Assembly (NCBI GenBank): GCA_023145615.1
Contig: JAGLDK010000077.1
Location: forward strand, 1-32,919
Source of the DNA: Ichthyobacteriaceae bacterium
GTDB taxonomy: Bacteria; Bacteroidota; Bacteroidia; Flavobacteriales; JADGDT01
Length of the DNA stretch: 32,919 nt
Direction: 5' to 3'
The position numbers were made by a program, and so were the translations under genes. The notes beneath the pieces are model-generated. The model saw only the letters and a list, made by a program, of their open reading frames with translations. It made no database searches and was not told where the DNA came from. This document shows positions 1 through 9,158 of the stretch, piece after piece. The first letter of the stretch is position 1; each line of letters opens with the position of its first letter.

Positions 1-37
1 AAAAGACTCCTTTGTAATTTATGCTTAAACTAGATTT

Positions 38-2296
38 TTATTTTTTCTTGTTTTCCGACCCTGTATAGAAATCTCTATGCAGATTTAATAAATTCCATGT
101 AGCTTCAATTAAATCTTTAGTTTCAAGTAATATACTAAAGTATAACATTGAATTTTTAGGAGATGAATCTTCTGTTTTAACTAAAGTAATTTGCTTTTCA
201 ATTAAATTAGAAACATCATTTTCAATGTACTTTCTTTCTTTAATTAATATGTCAATTTGATTAAACGATTTGTTAGAAAAAGCTTTTTCAATATCGTTAA
301 ACAAAATAGTTAATTCAGTATCAATATTCTTTAAATCTTCAATTTGATTAGGTTTAAGAGCCTTATGCTGATTGTCTACATGATCGAAACTTGCTTTTGA
401 TACATATGATATAGACTGAGTAATATCTTGTAAATGATCTAAGGTCATTATATAGAACTTAGATGATTCAACACTGGTTTCGTCCATTGATTTAATAAAG
501 TAGAATACGTTACCTTTTAACGCTTCCATCTTCTTTTTTAAACCCTTGTTTTCTTTTTTATTCTTTTTAAGTTGCTTTCTGTTTTCTTTCGATAAACCAT
601 CAATAGCTTCAGAATAAATACCACGAGAAGAACTAATTACTTTCGAAATGTTTTCAGATGATTCGTCAATTATTTCGTTTATGTTAATTCTATCTTGATT
701 ACGAAGTTTACTTTCAGAATCAGTTTCCTTCATTTTCTGAGAATGTAGAATATAACTTCTTGTTATTAACACAATAGCCAAAACAAGTAGGATACCAACA
801 ACTGGCATACCTCCAATATTCATAAGGTAAGTCATAATTAAAGCTGAAGTAAATGCTGAAAATGCAGTTGAAAACCAACCCGCAACAACATTTAATACTC
901 CTGCAACACGATATACTGCACTCTCTCTGTCCCAAGCTCTATCAGCTAAAGATGTACCCATTGCAACCATAAATGTTACATAAGTAGTAGAAAGTGGAAG
1001 TTTAAAAGATGTACCAATAGATATTAAAATACTTGCCATTACTACGTTAACCGATGCACGAACTAAATCGAATGCTGGTGGTGTAAAGCTTTTATCTCTT
1101 GGTAATTTAATAGTTTTATTATCAAAACGAGCGTCAATTCCTTCGCTTACACTTATAGGAATAATTTTATCGAAACCTTTACTAGCACTAACCGAACCTC
1201 TTACAATAGCTTTTGCAATAAAGTTTGGTTGAAATCTCTCGGCACCTTCATCCTGACGAGCTAAACTTAATTCAGTTTCAGATACTGATTTTGCCTTTTT
1301 AGAGAACCATAATGTAAGTACCATTATAGCACCTGCAGCAAATAAGTAAATAGCAGGAGTGGCAGTTTTTTCGCTTGCCAAAACACTCATCATTAAATGC
1401 TCGTTATATCCTGATTCTACATACAACTCAAATGCTCTTAAACCTGCCATTGGAACTCCAATAAAGTTTACTAAATCGTTACCCGCAAAAGCTAAAGCAA
1501 CAGCAAACGTACCGGTAACTACAATTAATTTAAGTATGTTTAATTTAAATACATTAACAAGTATGTAGTTTATTGCCGACCATATTACAAAAGAAATAAG
1601 TACAATATATACAGTGTTATTTAGTATCCATTCTACCTCAGGAGTACCGTATAATGATGTTCCTTTTAATCCTTTTATCAATATAAAATATGTAATTGCA
1701 GTAAATGCAAATCCACCAAATAACGGACCAACAGATTTAATTTTCTTCTCGTATTGGAAAGTAAATAGTAAACGAGAGATGTATTGTACAATTGCTCCAA
1801 CAGTAAATGCTATAACTACCGATAATAATATTCCGGAAATAATTAGCAGTGCTTTATCTGAATTTATATAGTTTGATAGTTCAGAAAAGTCTCCAGTTGT
1901 TTTGCTTATTTTGTACAACGCCATTGAAACCGAAGCTCCAAGTAGTTCAAATACAATAGAAACAGTAGTGGAAGTTGGAAGTCCTAGAGAGTTAAATACA
2001 TCGAGAAGAATAATATCCGATATCATAACTGCCATAAAAATCAGCATTATTTCGGAAAACTCAAACATTGAAGGATCCATAATTCCTTTACGTGCAACCT
2101 CCATCATACCCGACGAAAACGTTGCTCCAATAGCTATACCAAAACTGGCAACTATCATAATAGTTTTTACTGGTGCAGCTTTCGATCCAAAAGCTGAATT
2201 TAAAAAGTTTACAGCATCATTACTAACTCCTACCACCAAATCGGTAATAGCAAGTCCGAATAACGCAATCACCATAATAATGTAATACTCTTGCAT
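38..2296 (-). CDS. PiT-family inorganic phosphate transporter with C-terminal PhoU-like domain
   Basis: A 752-residue inner-membrane protein that probably imports inorganic phosphate with a cation. The inverted-repeat signature of the family is visible twice: GVSNDAVNF at residues 23-31 and FAGNDLVNFIG near 270-280. Each is followed by a Ser-Thr-Thr loop (LPTSTT near 106, LPLSTT near 433). About ten or more hydrophobic segments fill residues 1-520. The last ~230 residues are soluble, charged and helical, starting with a Lys-rich coiled-coil stretch and resembling PhoU/DUF47. Such a tail is known in long Bacteroidota PiT proteins and could link transport to phosphate status; that role is inference. 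The ATG at 2296 begins a hydrophobic N-terminus as expected. The gene is monocistronic, with the yebC terminator lying upstream. Cation and substrate specificity cannot be read from sequence. Confidence 0.93.
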   Translation of the reverse strand: MQEYYIIMVIALFGLAITDLVVGVSNDAVNFLNSAFGSKAAPVKTIMIVASFGIAIGATFSSGMMEVARKGIMDPSMFEFSEIMLIFMAVMISDIILLDVFNSLGLPTSTTVSIVFELLGASVSMALYKISKTTGDFSELSNYINSDKALLIISGILLSVVIAFTVGAIVQYISRLLFTFQYEKKIKSVGPLFGGFAFTAITYFILIKGLKGTSLYGTPEVEWILNNTVYIVLISFVIWSAINYILVNVFKLNILKLIVVTGTFAVALAFAGNDLVNFIGVPMAGLRAFELYVESGYNEHLMMSVLASEKTATPAIYLFAAGAIMVLTLWFSKKAKSVSETELSLARQDEGAERFQPNFIAKAIVRGSVSASKGFDKIIPISVSEGIDARFDNKTIKLPRDKSFTPPAFDLVRASVNVVMASILISIGTSFKLPLSTTYVTFMVAMGTSLADRAWDRESAVYRVAGVLNVVAGWFSTAFSAFTSALIMTYLMNIGGMPVVGILLVLAIVLITRSYILHSQKMKETDSESKLRNQDRININEIIDESSENISKVISSSRGIYSEAIDGLSKENRKQLKKNKKENKGLKKKMEALKGNVFYFIKSMDETSVESSKFYIMTLDHLQDITQSISYVSKASFDHVDNQHKALKPNQIEDLKNIDTELTILFNDIEKAFSNKSFNQIDILIKERKYIENDVSNLIEKQITLVKTEDSSPKNSMLYFSILLETKDLIEATWNLLNLHRDFYTGSENKKK

Positions 2297-2441
2297 TTTG
2301 TTAGATTTTGATTTTTTTAACAGTGCAAATATTAAGTAATACTATTAGGTAGTAGTTAGTGTAATGTTAAGAAATTGTTAAGCTATTTTATTATTTGTAT
2401 TAGGTTCATTATTTTACAAGTGTTTAATTTGTGTTTTGTGC

Positions 2442-2494
2442 AAAAAAAAGCTGATTTAGTCTTTATTTTTAAAGACTAAATCAGCTTTTTTTTT
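2442..2494 (-). terminator. Intrinsic terminator of yebC
   Basis: A 23-bp perfect inverted repeat (arms 2442-2464 and 2471-2493) with a 6-base loop and core AGCTGATTTAGTCTTT. It is flanked by an A tract on one side and a T tract on the other, so it can act in both directions. It lies about 80 bases after the yebC stop and about 150 bases before the phosphate transporter start, so its natural job is to end yebC transcription on the minus strand. Confidence 0.85.
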
Positions 2495-2572
2495 AATTAT
2501 GATAATGTGTGGTTATTGGTTGAATCTAAGGTTAATTAAGTGTTTACAATTAAAAATTAACCAATAATATGT

Positions 2573-3289
2573 TTAAGCCATATTATGGAAAACATATTGC
2601 ACGTCTTCATCTTCTTCAAGTTTTTCTAAAAGTTTATCAACATCGGCCATTTCGTCCTCGTTAAGTTCTTTTAAATCCATTGGTACCCATTCAAATTCCG
2701 AAGAAATTATTTCGTGATTTAATTCTTCTAACTTGCTGTGTATATCTCCAAATGCTGAAAATTCTCCATAAATAATTATTTCCTCTTCATCAATTCCAAT
2801 TTCTTCGCAACCTGCATCAATTAGTTCAAATTCAAGTTCCTCTAACGATTCATCGTTAATATCTCCTTTAGCTATTTTGAATAAACATTTATGCTCAAAC
2901 AAAAACTCAACCGATCCGGTAGTGGCAAGATTTCCGTTAGTTTTGTTAAAATAACTTCTAACATTTGCAACAGTTCTTGTGTTGTTATCGGTAGCAGTTT
3001 CAACTAAAACAGCAATACCATGAGGAGCATAACCTTCGAAATTTACAACCTTATAGTTGGCTGTGTTTTTGTCGGTAGCTTTTTTAATGGCTCTTACAAT
3101 GTTATCCTTAGGCATATTAGCTGCCTTTGAATTTTGGATAAGCATTTTTAAACGAAGATTGGCTTCGGGGTCAGGACCATTTTCCTTAACTGCCATTGTT
3201 ATGTCTCTCGATAAACGTGTGAATGCTTTAGACATAGCAGCCCAACGTTTCATTTTTCTACCTTTTCTGAATTCAAAAGCTCTACCCAT
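2573..3289 (-). CDS. yebC: YebC/PmpR-family regulator
   Basis: A 238-residue cytoplasmic protein of the TACO1/YebC/PmpR family, the usual family length. Family features include the basic start MGRAFEFRK..R..KRWAAMSKAFTRLSRDI, the NMPKDNIVRAIKKA segment near residues 58-72, the EGYAPHGIAVLVE core near 84-97, and the acidic C-terminal domain ending DVQYVFHNM. Members were first described as DNA-binding regulators; more recent work links them to relief of ribosome stalling, so the exact role here is open. The start at 3289 matches the family N-terminus exactly. It stands alone, with a strong terminator behind it and a 420-base intergenic region in front. Confidence 0.93.
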   Translation of the reverse strand: MGRAFEFRKGRKMKRWAAMSKAFTRLSRDITMAVKENGPDPEANLRLKMLIQNSKAANMPKDNIVRAIKKATDKNTANYKVVNFEGYAPHGIAVLVETATDNNTRTVANVRSYFNKTNGNLATTGSVEFLFEHKCLFKIAKGDINDESLEELEFELIDAGCEEIGIDEEEIIIYGEFSAFGDIHSKLEELNHEIISSEFEWVPMDLKELNEDEMADVDKLLEKLEEDEDVQYVFHNMA

Positions 3290-3709
3290 TATATATGTGT
3301 ATTTATTCTTAGTTTATTATAAAATTCATTGCGAAAATAATGATTTTTTGCCAAAATACTAACTTTACGTAAGCGTACAAAATTATAATGTAAATTTTAT
3401 CAATTTTATTTTAACGCAATTTAAGTTATTCAGTGTAAACTTTATTTGTCAACTCATTTTTATTGCTGTTTTGCGTATCGTACGCAAAACAACAATTCTT
3501 TTTTAATAATTTAATAACATTTGTCAATTTCTTAAAATCAGTAGTTTATCGATGTATGATACTGTAAATCTATTAGTCTGATTTGAGTGTTAGTTATAGG
3601 GGATTTTAAATATTGCCTTCCTTCTTAGTTAAATTGCAATTAACTAATAACCCTTAACCCAAGCATTATTAACCATAATTTATTTGGGTTTAATAAAATT
3701 ACACGTGCT
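3290..3709. other. Intergenic region between divergent yebC and the 3710 gene
   Basis: No gene is seen in these 420 bases. The region must hold the divergent promoters, but no convincing Bacteroidota promoter pair (TTTG with TAnnTTTG) could be fixed. It has a GTTTTGCGTA-type hairpin at 3467-3491. It also has a TAGTTAA/TTAACTA repeat near 3626-3646 and an AACCCAA/TTGGGTT repeat at 3656-3662 and 3684-3690, close to the plus-strand start. Confidence 0.6.
3467..3491. promoter_or_regulatory. Inverted repeat, possible operator
   Basis: An 11-bp perfect inverted repeat (TGTTTTGCGTA / TACGCAAAACA) around a 3-base TCG centre. It lies about 180 bases upstream of yebC and 220 upstream of the gene at 3710. 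There is no T tract, so a terminator is unlikely. Nothing in the sequence says what protein, if any, binds it. Confidence 0.35.
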
Positions 3710-4282
3710 ATGAAAAAGTTACTATTCCTTTCAATTTTACTTTTACAACTTACAAATGTTTCAGCTCAAGATTTTTTAAAGTCGTGTAGATTTAAAATTA
3801 GTCCTTACATGGCAGTTTCAGATTATAACGAAAACACATCTTTTTTAAATAGTTTTAGTAATGAGCGTTCTCCTCTTACAATGAGTGGGATTGATGTAAA
3901 TTATAGTTTTGGATTTTTACCGTTTAGTAGAGTTTCAGGTTGTAATTTCGAAATAGGAGGTGGTATTTACCATTTTTCGGAAGATATGATTATGGGATCG
4001 AAAGGTTTTAAAGCCAACTTAGCATATAAATACACAAGGTTGTTAAATGGCAAAACCGGACTTTGTGGTTTTTTAAAAGGTACAGGACAATTAGTTTATG
4101 CCGATGCCTCTGAAACAATTATTGTACCTCGTTTTTCATTCGGAATAAAAAAAGGAGGTTTGCAATTGGGTATATTCGGAGAGTATCAAAGTTCAGATTT
4201 ACAAATAAATACATCGGAGGTTGATTTGGTAACTACAAAAACAACATCTTCGGCAGGGGTAGAACTTACTTTTGGATTGTAA
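3710..4282 (+). CDS. Small secreted protein, probable outer-membrane beta-barrel
   Basis: A 190-residue protein of unknown function. It has a clear signal peptide (MKKLLFLSILLLQLTNVSAQ, cleavage after Ala-Gln or just before Gln). The mature part is made of alternating hydrophobic/polar strands broken by Gly and Asn turns (for example GGGIYHF, KANLAYKYT, LQLGIFGEYQS) and ends in a hydrophobic strand with a terminal aromatic-leucine pattern (VELTFGL). This is the look of small Bacteroidota outer-membrane barrels. There is one Cys near residue 26, one near 79 and one near 119. No enzyme motif is seen. It is monocistronic and convergent with the next gene. Confidence 0.7.
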   Translation: MKKLLFLSILLLQLTNVSAQDFLKSCRFKISPYMAVSDYNENTSFLNSFSNERSPLTMSGIDVNYSFGFLPFSRVSGCNFEIGGGIYHFSEDMIMGSKGFKANLAYKYTRLLNGKTGLCGFLKGTGQLVYADASETIIVPRFSFGIKKGGLQLGIFGEYQSSDLQINTSEVDLVTTKTTSSAGVELTFGL

Positions 4283-4340
4283 TTTTAAGTAATGGTTGAA
4301 AATTTATGAACACAAATAATTGTGTAATGGCACCTAAACG

Positions 4341-4390
4341 AATTATCAGTATATGGTTTGTTCTACTGAACAAACCATATACTGATAATT
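4341..4390. terminator. Bidirectional hairpin between convergent genes
   Basis: A 23-bp perfect inverted repeat (arms 4341-4363 and 4368-4390) with a 4-base TACT loop, beginning AATTATCAGTATATGG. It sits 58 bases after the plus-strand gene at 3710-4282 and 10 bases after the stop of the minus-strand gene at 4400, so it probably ends both transcripts. T tracts next to it are weak on both sides. Confidence 0.75.
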
Positions 4391-4399
4391 AACTATTAT

Positions 4400-5947
4400 T
4401 TAATACAGTTCCCAATTACCATTTAGGTAATATTGATAAAGTACAGGATTGTTAATTGTGTTAATATCTTGAGTTTCTAATTCAATAAAATCTTTTCCAA
4501 ACGATGTAATTAATAACATAGCTTCGTTATTTATCCATCGAGTTTCAATATTATCGAAATTTATCTTTCTAAGTTTACTTTTTAATTTATCAGAAGTTAA
4601 ATGCTTACTTCCAATAATCCAACCCCATTCTCCAAGTGTTAAAACCTGATTATGCAAAGGCAAGGTGTTTAATTTTGCCGATTTCATTGTTTTTTCAATA
4701 CACTTAAAGGCTTCAGTTGCATAATACGGACTTCCTGCCTGAGTTATTAATAACCCATTTGTACGCAGTTTTATTTTGGCTATTTGATAAAATTCTTTGG
4801 TATATAATTTGTTTAATTCTATTGATTTAGGGTCGGGTAAATCAATAATAATAACATCGTAAAATTCAGATGTATTTTCTAAAAAGTTAAAACCATCGGT
4901 GTTAATAATCTTTAGTTTAGGCGAACTCATTGAGTTGTTATTAAACTTAGTCATTATAGGATTATTTTTACCCAAATTGGTCATTGCCGGATCTAAATCA
5001 ACCATAGTAATATGTTTAACATCCTTGTATTTTAATAATTCGTTTACAGCAAAACCATCTCCTCCGCCAAGTATTAAAATATTATTATGCTCTTTTGCAA
5101 GTTGCATAACCGGATGCACCAAAGGCTCATGATATAAAAATTCATCAAAAGTACTTAGTTGTTCATTTCCATTTATGTAAAGCCAATAATCATTTTTCCA
5201 CTGAGTAATTGTTATTTTCTGATATTTCGATTGCTCCTCAAAAACAATTCTATCTTTATATTTACGTTGCTCTCCAAACAAAATAATATTGTCGGTATAA
5301 ATAAAACCTAAAAATAATAGCACACTTACAAACACTCCAAACAGGTAAATTGATAATTTACCGCTTAACTCAACTGTGTTTTTCATTTTCATAAGTAACC
5401 AAATAGCCACCACAAAATTTGTAACACCCAATACAAAAGGAGTATAACTGATACCCAAATATGGAAGCCCTACAAATGCAAAAAACACACCTCCAACCAA
5501 ACTTCCGAAATAATCTTTTTCCATTACCGATGCAATGTTTACACGCAAAGGCTCGTATTGTTCGTTAATTCGGGTTACAATCGGAATTTCTAATCCAATT
5601 AATGTACCAATTGCAATTGAAAGTAAGTAGATGAAAAATCCTGTATATTCCGTAAAAGCCGAAATTGTATAAACTGTTAATGCCGATAATGATGTTAATA
5701 TTGAAAGAGTAAATTCAATTATAATAAGTTTTTCAATAAGTTTAGATTTAATCATTTGACTAAGTCGGCTACCCAATCCCATTGAAAATAACATTATTGA
5801 TAAAATCATAGTCCACTGAACTATTGAGTTACCTAAAAAATACGAAGCCAAAGTTGATAGAACATATTCGGCAACTATACCCGAAATTCCGGTTAAGAAT
5901 AAAGCTATTTTTAAAACGTACGATTGATTTACTTGTTTAGTATCCAA
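4400..5947 (-). CDS. Membrane-anchored spermidine-synthase-like protein
   Basis: A 515-residue fusion of about seven transmembrane helices (residues ~10-220) with a class I methyltransferase-fold domain of the spermidine synthase family (~240-500). Visible motifs are YHEPLVHPVM, the nucleotide-binding LGGGDGFAVNELL (GGGDG at ~294-298), VDLDPAM near 315, DVIIIDLPDPKS and LLITQAGSPYY. Soluble spermidine synthase moves an aminopropyl group from decarboxylated S-adenosylmethionine to putrescine. Long membrane versions are widespread in bacteria, but their substrate is often unproven, so the polyamine role is family knowledge, not shown here. It follows recO by 62 bases and may be the last gene of the porZ-recO transcript. 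Confidence 0.85.
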   Translation of the reverse strand: MDTKQVNQSYVLKIALFLTGISGIVAEYVLSTLASYFLGNSIVQWTMILSIMLFSMGLGSRLSQMIKSKLIEKLIIIEFTLSILTSLSALTVYTISAFTEYTGFFIYLLSIAIGTLIGLEIPIVTRINEQYEPLRVNIASVMEKDYFGSLVGGVFFAFVGLPYLGISYTPFVLGVTNFVVAIWLLMKMKNTVELSGKLSIYLFGVFVSVLLFLGFIYTDNIILFGEQRKYKDRIVFEEQSKYQKITITQWKNDYWLYINGNEQLSTFDEFLYHEPLVHPVMQLAKEHNNILILGGGDGFAVNELLKYKDVKHITMVDLDPAMTNLGKNNPIMTKFNNNSMSSPKLKIINTDGFNFLENTSEFYDVIIIDLPDPKSIELNKLYTKEFYQIAKIKLRTNGLLITQAGSPYYATEAFKCIEKTMKSAKLNTLPLHNQVLTLGEWGWIIGSKHLTSDKLKSKLRKINFDNIETRWINNEAMLLITSFGKDFIELETQDINTINNPVLYQYYLNGNWELY

Positions 5948-6009
5948 AACAATAAAACTTTAAAAAATTAATATTGATAATTTATTAGGTAGGGGAGTGG
6001 GTAATGTTT

Positions 6010-6732
6010 TTATGCAAACAGTATTTTTAAAACTTCTAACGATTTTGGCATTTTAAAACCATCAATATGAAACGAAAAGTATATCATAATTAAATCAACT
6101 ACCTCATTACGTTGGTTTCTATTAAGTACAATATCAGAATGATTGATAAAGTTGGTTTTCATAAATGTTGATAAATTTATAACTGAACTTCCTATTTCAA
6201 TATAATTATCAACAATATTTTCGGAATAAAAACTACCATTTTCAAGGTTGAAATAATAGCTATTCTCAACCGGAATATTTGGGTAAAAGCCAAGGTGTTT
6301 CGATAATTCTAAAAGAAATGAAATATGGAAATTCGAGAAATTATCTACTTCATCAAAATATAACAAAGTAGATGTTATAAAATTATATAAATTAATATTT
6401 TGCTCTTCTTCCTTTACTGTATTGTATAAAATTTCGGATAAGAAAATAGAAATAGATGCTTTATAAGGGTTGGTATGAATAGTTGTATAAATTTTAGAAG
6501 TTTTAATTTCCTTTAAATTATACAATTCAACATTGTTGTTTTTTTTCGAAGCCTCTAAAATAACCATTGTTAGTGGCTGAAAAAGCCCCATAATATTATT
6601 CTTTTTACGCTTGCGTACTCCGCGTGCTATAACCGATATTATACCCATTTCTAAAGTATATAATCTTACAATAACACTTGTGTCGGAGTAATTTATAGTA
6701 CGTATAACTATTGCCTTAAACCCTTCAATCAT
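6010..6732 (-). CDS. recO: DNA repair protein RecO
   Basis: A 240-residue cytoplasmic protein matching RecO, which helps RecR load RecA onto SSB-coated single-stranded DNA during gap repair. The N-terminal OB-fold segment is clear: FKAIVIRTINYSDTSVIVRLYT at the start, then GIISVIARGVRKRKKNNIMGLFQPLT. The helical C-terminal domain follows (HISFLLELSKHLGFYPNIP near 140-160). It lacks the CxxC zinc finger of some RecO proteins. It starts 4 bases after the porZ stop, so the two are almost certainly cotranscribed. Confidence 0.9.
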   Translation of the reverse strand: MIEGFKAIVIRTINYSDTSVIVRLYTLEMGIISVIARGVRKRKKNNIMGLFQPLTMVILEASKKNNNVELYNLKEIKTSKIYTTIHTNPYKASISIFLSEILYNTVKEEEQNINLYNFITSTLLYFDEVDNFSNFHISFLLELSKHLGFYPNIPVENSYYFNLENGSFYSENIVDNYIEIGSSVINLSTFMKTNFINHSDIVLNRNQRNEVVDLIMIYFSFHIDGFKMPKSLEVLKILFA

Positions 6733-6736
6733 AAAT

Positions 6737-9079
6737 TTAGTTTACAATAAGTATTTTAGTAACAGCAGTTTCTTCTCCATTTTTACTAAGTGCAAAAACC
6801 AAATATACACCCGATGACGCTCTGCTTCCGTTTAAACTATTTCCATTCCAAGTAGCCTGACTACCTTGTGTTGTGGTTTCGAAAATAATATTTCCATTAA
6901 TATCAGTAATTTTAATATTGGTTTTATCGGTAAAACCTCTCATGTAAATATCTCCACTATATCCTGGTTGTACAGGGTTTGGAAACGCAATAATATTTTT
7001 AAAATTTTCGCTTGCTTCAACCGAAGTTCCACGAAACGAAATAAGTCCTTGAGATGTTAAGAAATATACCTCTCCAGTTTCTGGGTCAATACTTATATCA
7101 ATAATATTGTTAGACAATAATGGCGAATTATTTTCCTTAAAATGATGAATTACTTCATCTCCATTTTCGGTTACATAATAAACCCCCGACGACTTTGTTG
7201 CAATCCATTTATTATTTGCACCGTCAATAATAATTTTAGTAATAACTTCAGTTCCAAGTAATTTATCTCCAAAACCATCGCCATCTTCATCAATAATAAT
7301 GGCTTGTGCATTTAGTGCATTGCTACTATATAGTTTGTCAATATCTCTGAAAACAACTAAACCACCTTCGGTACCTATCCACGCAACATTATCGTGGTCA
7401 ATAGCAATTGTGTTAATTCTTTTATTCGGAAGATTTCCTTTATTGAAACTTGTTGATAATGTTGCACTTTTATTATCGTTATCATCATCAATATCATAAC
7501 CTTCGTTAAAAATCCAAATACCATCACTTTTTGTACCAATCCATTTATTATTGTTTTTATCAATGCAAATACCTTGCATTCCTTCGTCAGATCCAGCTTT
7601 AGGAATTGAGAAAGATAACCATTCATCATTTGGTAATTTTACCGATATAGGAGCTTGCACAAGTTTATCTGTCCATTTATCTTTATGCCAACCATTAGCA
7701 ACCCATAAATTTCCATTATCATCAAAAACACTACCTCCAATTCGTGTATATCCTTTTTTACCTTCTCCAAAAAGATCTTCTAACGTACTGTTTTTACTGT
7801 TCCAATTAATATACGAATCTCCTTTTTTTTCTAAAATACCATCACCCCACGAACTGAAAAATACATGATCAGTATTGTTTGGATTAAAAGAAACATGTTC
7901 TAATTCTGATATATTATTATATGTTTTGTTAGAAATAGATACCCATTTGTTTTTACTAAATGTTTCGTACCCATAATATGCTTGTTTAATTGGTTTGTAA
8001 TCATGGTTGTAAATTCCATACATTAAATATAATTTACTTGGGCCTGCATTAATTCTGAAAGCATCATTACTCATTGGACCATCAGGAATTATTGTTTCTT
8101 TTTTTGAGCCTGTAATTTTTATTAATCCAGAATTTACAGATGCATTATATATATTATTGTTATATCCAATTGCTGCTGCCGATTTAGAGGTGTTTATTGA
8201 TTTAGTTAAATCAAGCTTGTTATTAAAAATTAATATGCTATTTCCATTTGATAAATACAACGATTTATCAATGCTCTTAATATTCGAAGTTGATGTATAT
8301 GTATCAAATTTAAGCTCCCAATTTGCACCGTTATAAACATACTGTTTTGTTTCAGCTTTTTCTGCACCTTCATCATCAATTACCATGTGCGAACTGTTTG
8401 CTATTAGTAAATCTCCTATGGTTTCAACATCAGTATATTTTCCTATCAATAGCTCTTCTTGAGTTTGTTTCTCCCATTTAGTATAATCAACAAGTAATTT
8501 ATCATCGGCATCGGCAATGTAAATACCTTCATTTGTAGCTGCAATAATTTTATTTTGATAAAAATCAACATCGTTAACAATTATATGCGAACCATTTTCT
8601 CCGAATATAAATGTGTCGCCAAACTCCATTTTTTCGTAATTATATTTAACTATACCAAAATCGGTAGCTAAGTATAAAAACTCTTTGTAATACGATATTC
8701 TGTTTATTCTTTTATTTCCATAAATATTCGAAAGTCTAATTTCAGAAATACTAGTTATATTTCCGTCGCTTTCCATTATGTCAAAATTTCCAGTTTCGTA
8801 AGCAATAACAAAAATACCAGCTTTGTCAATAGCTTTTATCGATGTTATTTTTTCGCCGGTAATACCTGTTATTTTATTTATTTTTTCAATTCTTCTATCA
8901 ATTTCATCATACGTAAAAAGAGCGTATTCTCCTGAAACAATTACTTTAGATTGAAACACTTCTAAATCGGCAGTTTTTCTGTACGACAAATGATCGCTCC
9001 ACTTTTGTGTAATCTGAGACATTAAAGCAGAACCAACAAGGTTAATTAATAGTAGCAGTATAAGTTTAAAGGCTTTCAT
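6737..9079 (-). CDS. porZ: Type IX secretion system protein PorZ-like, two beta-propellers and sorting domain
   Basis: A 780-residue exported protein. A signal peptide (KLILLLLINLVGSALMSQ) precedes the typical PorZ opening W.DHLSYRKTADLEVF. Residues ~25-690 hold repeated propeller blades of the two-component-regulator type (for example NNKWIGTKSDGIWIFN, NVAWIGTEGGLVVFRD, NNKWIATKSSGVYYVT). Residues ~698-780 are a type A sorting domain: FPNPV near 699, then G.A.WNG..LNG..ASSGVYLV and a final KILIVN. In Porphyromonas, PorZ is a cell-surface component of the T9SS attachment complex that presents lipopolysaccharide to the sortase; the same role here is inferred from architecture. Its presence implies a T9SS elsewhere in the genome. 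Confidence 0.88.
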   Translation of the reverse strand: MKAFKLILLLLINLVGSALMSQITQKWSDHLSYRKTADLEVFQSKVIVSGEYALFTYDEIDRRIEKINKITGITGEKITSIKAIDKAGIFVIAYETGNFDIMESDGNITSISEIRLSNIYGNKRINRISYYKEFLYLATDFGIVKYNYEKMEFGDTFIFGENGSHIIVNDVDFYQNKIIAATNEGIYIADADDKLLVDYTKWEKQTQEELLIGKYTDVETIGDLLIANSSHMVIDDEGAEKAETKQYVYNGANWELKFDTYTSTSNIKSIDKSLYLSNGNSILIFNNKLDLTKSINTSKSAAAIGYNNNIYNASVNSGLIKITGSKKETIIPDGPMSNDAFRINAGPSKLYLMYGIYNHDYKPIKQAYYGYETFSKNKWVSISNKTYNNISELEHVSFNPNNTDHVFFSSWGDGILEKKGDSYINWNSKNSTLEDLFGEGKKGYTRIGGSVFDDNGNLWVANGWHKDKWTDKLVQAPISVKLPNDEWLSFSIPKAGSDEGMQGICIDKNNNKWIGTKSDGIWIFNEGYDIDDDNDNKSATLSTSFNKGNLPNKRINTIAIDHDNVAWIGTEGGLVVFRDIDKLYSSNALNAQAIIIDEDGDGFGDKLLGTEVITKIIIDGANNKWIATKSSGVYYVTENGDEVIHHFKENNSPLLSNNIIDISIDPETGEVYFLTSQGLISFRGTSVEASENFKNIIAFPNPVQPGYSGDIYMRGFTDKTNIKITDINGNIIFETTTQGSQATWNGNSLNGSRASSGVYLVFALSKNGEETAVTKILIVN

Positions 9080-9158
9080 ATTTTTAAATTTTGAAATCGC
9101 AATATAATTAAAAGGTTGGTAGAGTTTAATAACTAAACTAAAAAAAAGAGGCTATATA

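Noticed and set aside
1359-2285. Plus-strand frames inside the phosphate transporter gene
   Set aside because: The minus-strand frame is continuous and carries all PiT motifs; these are shadows.
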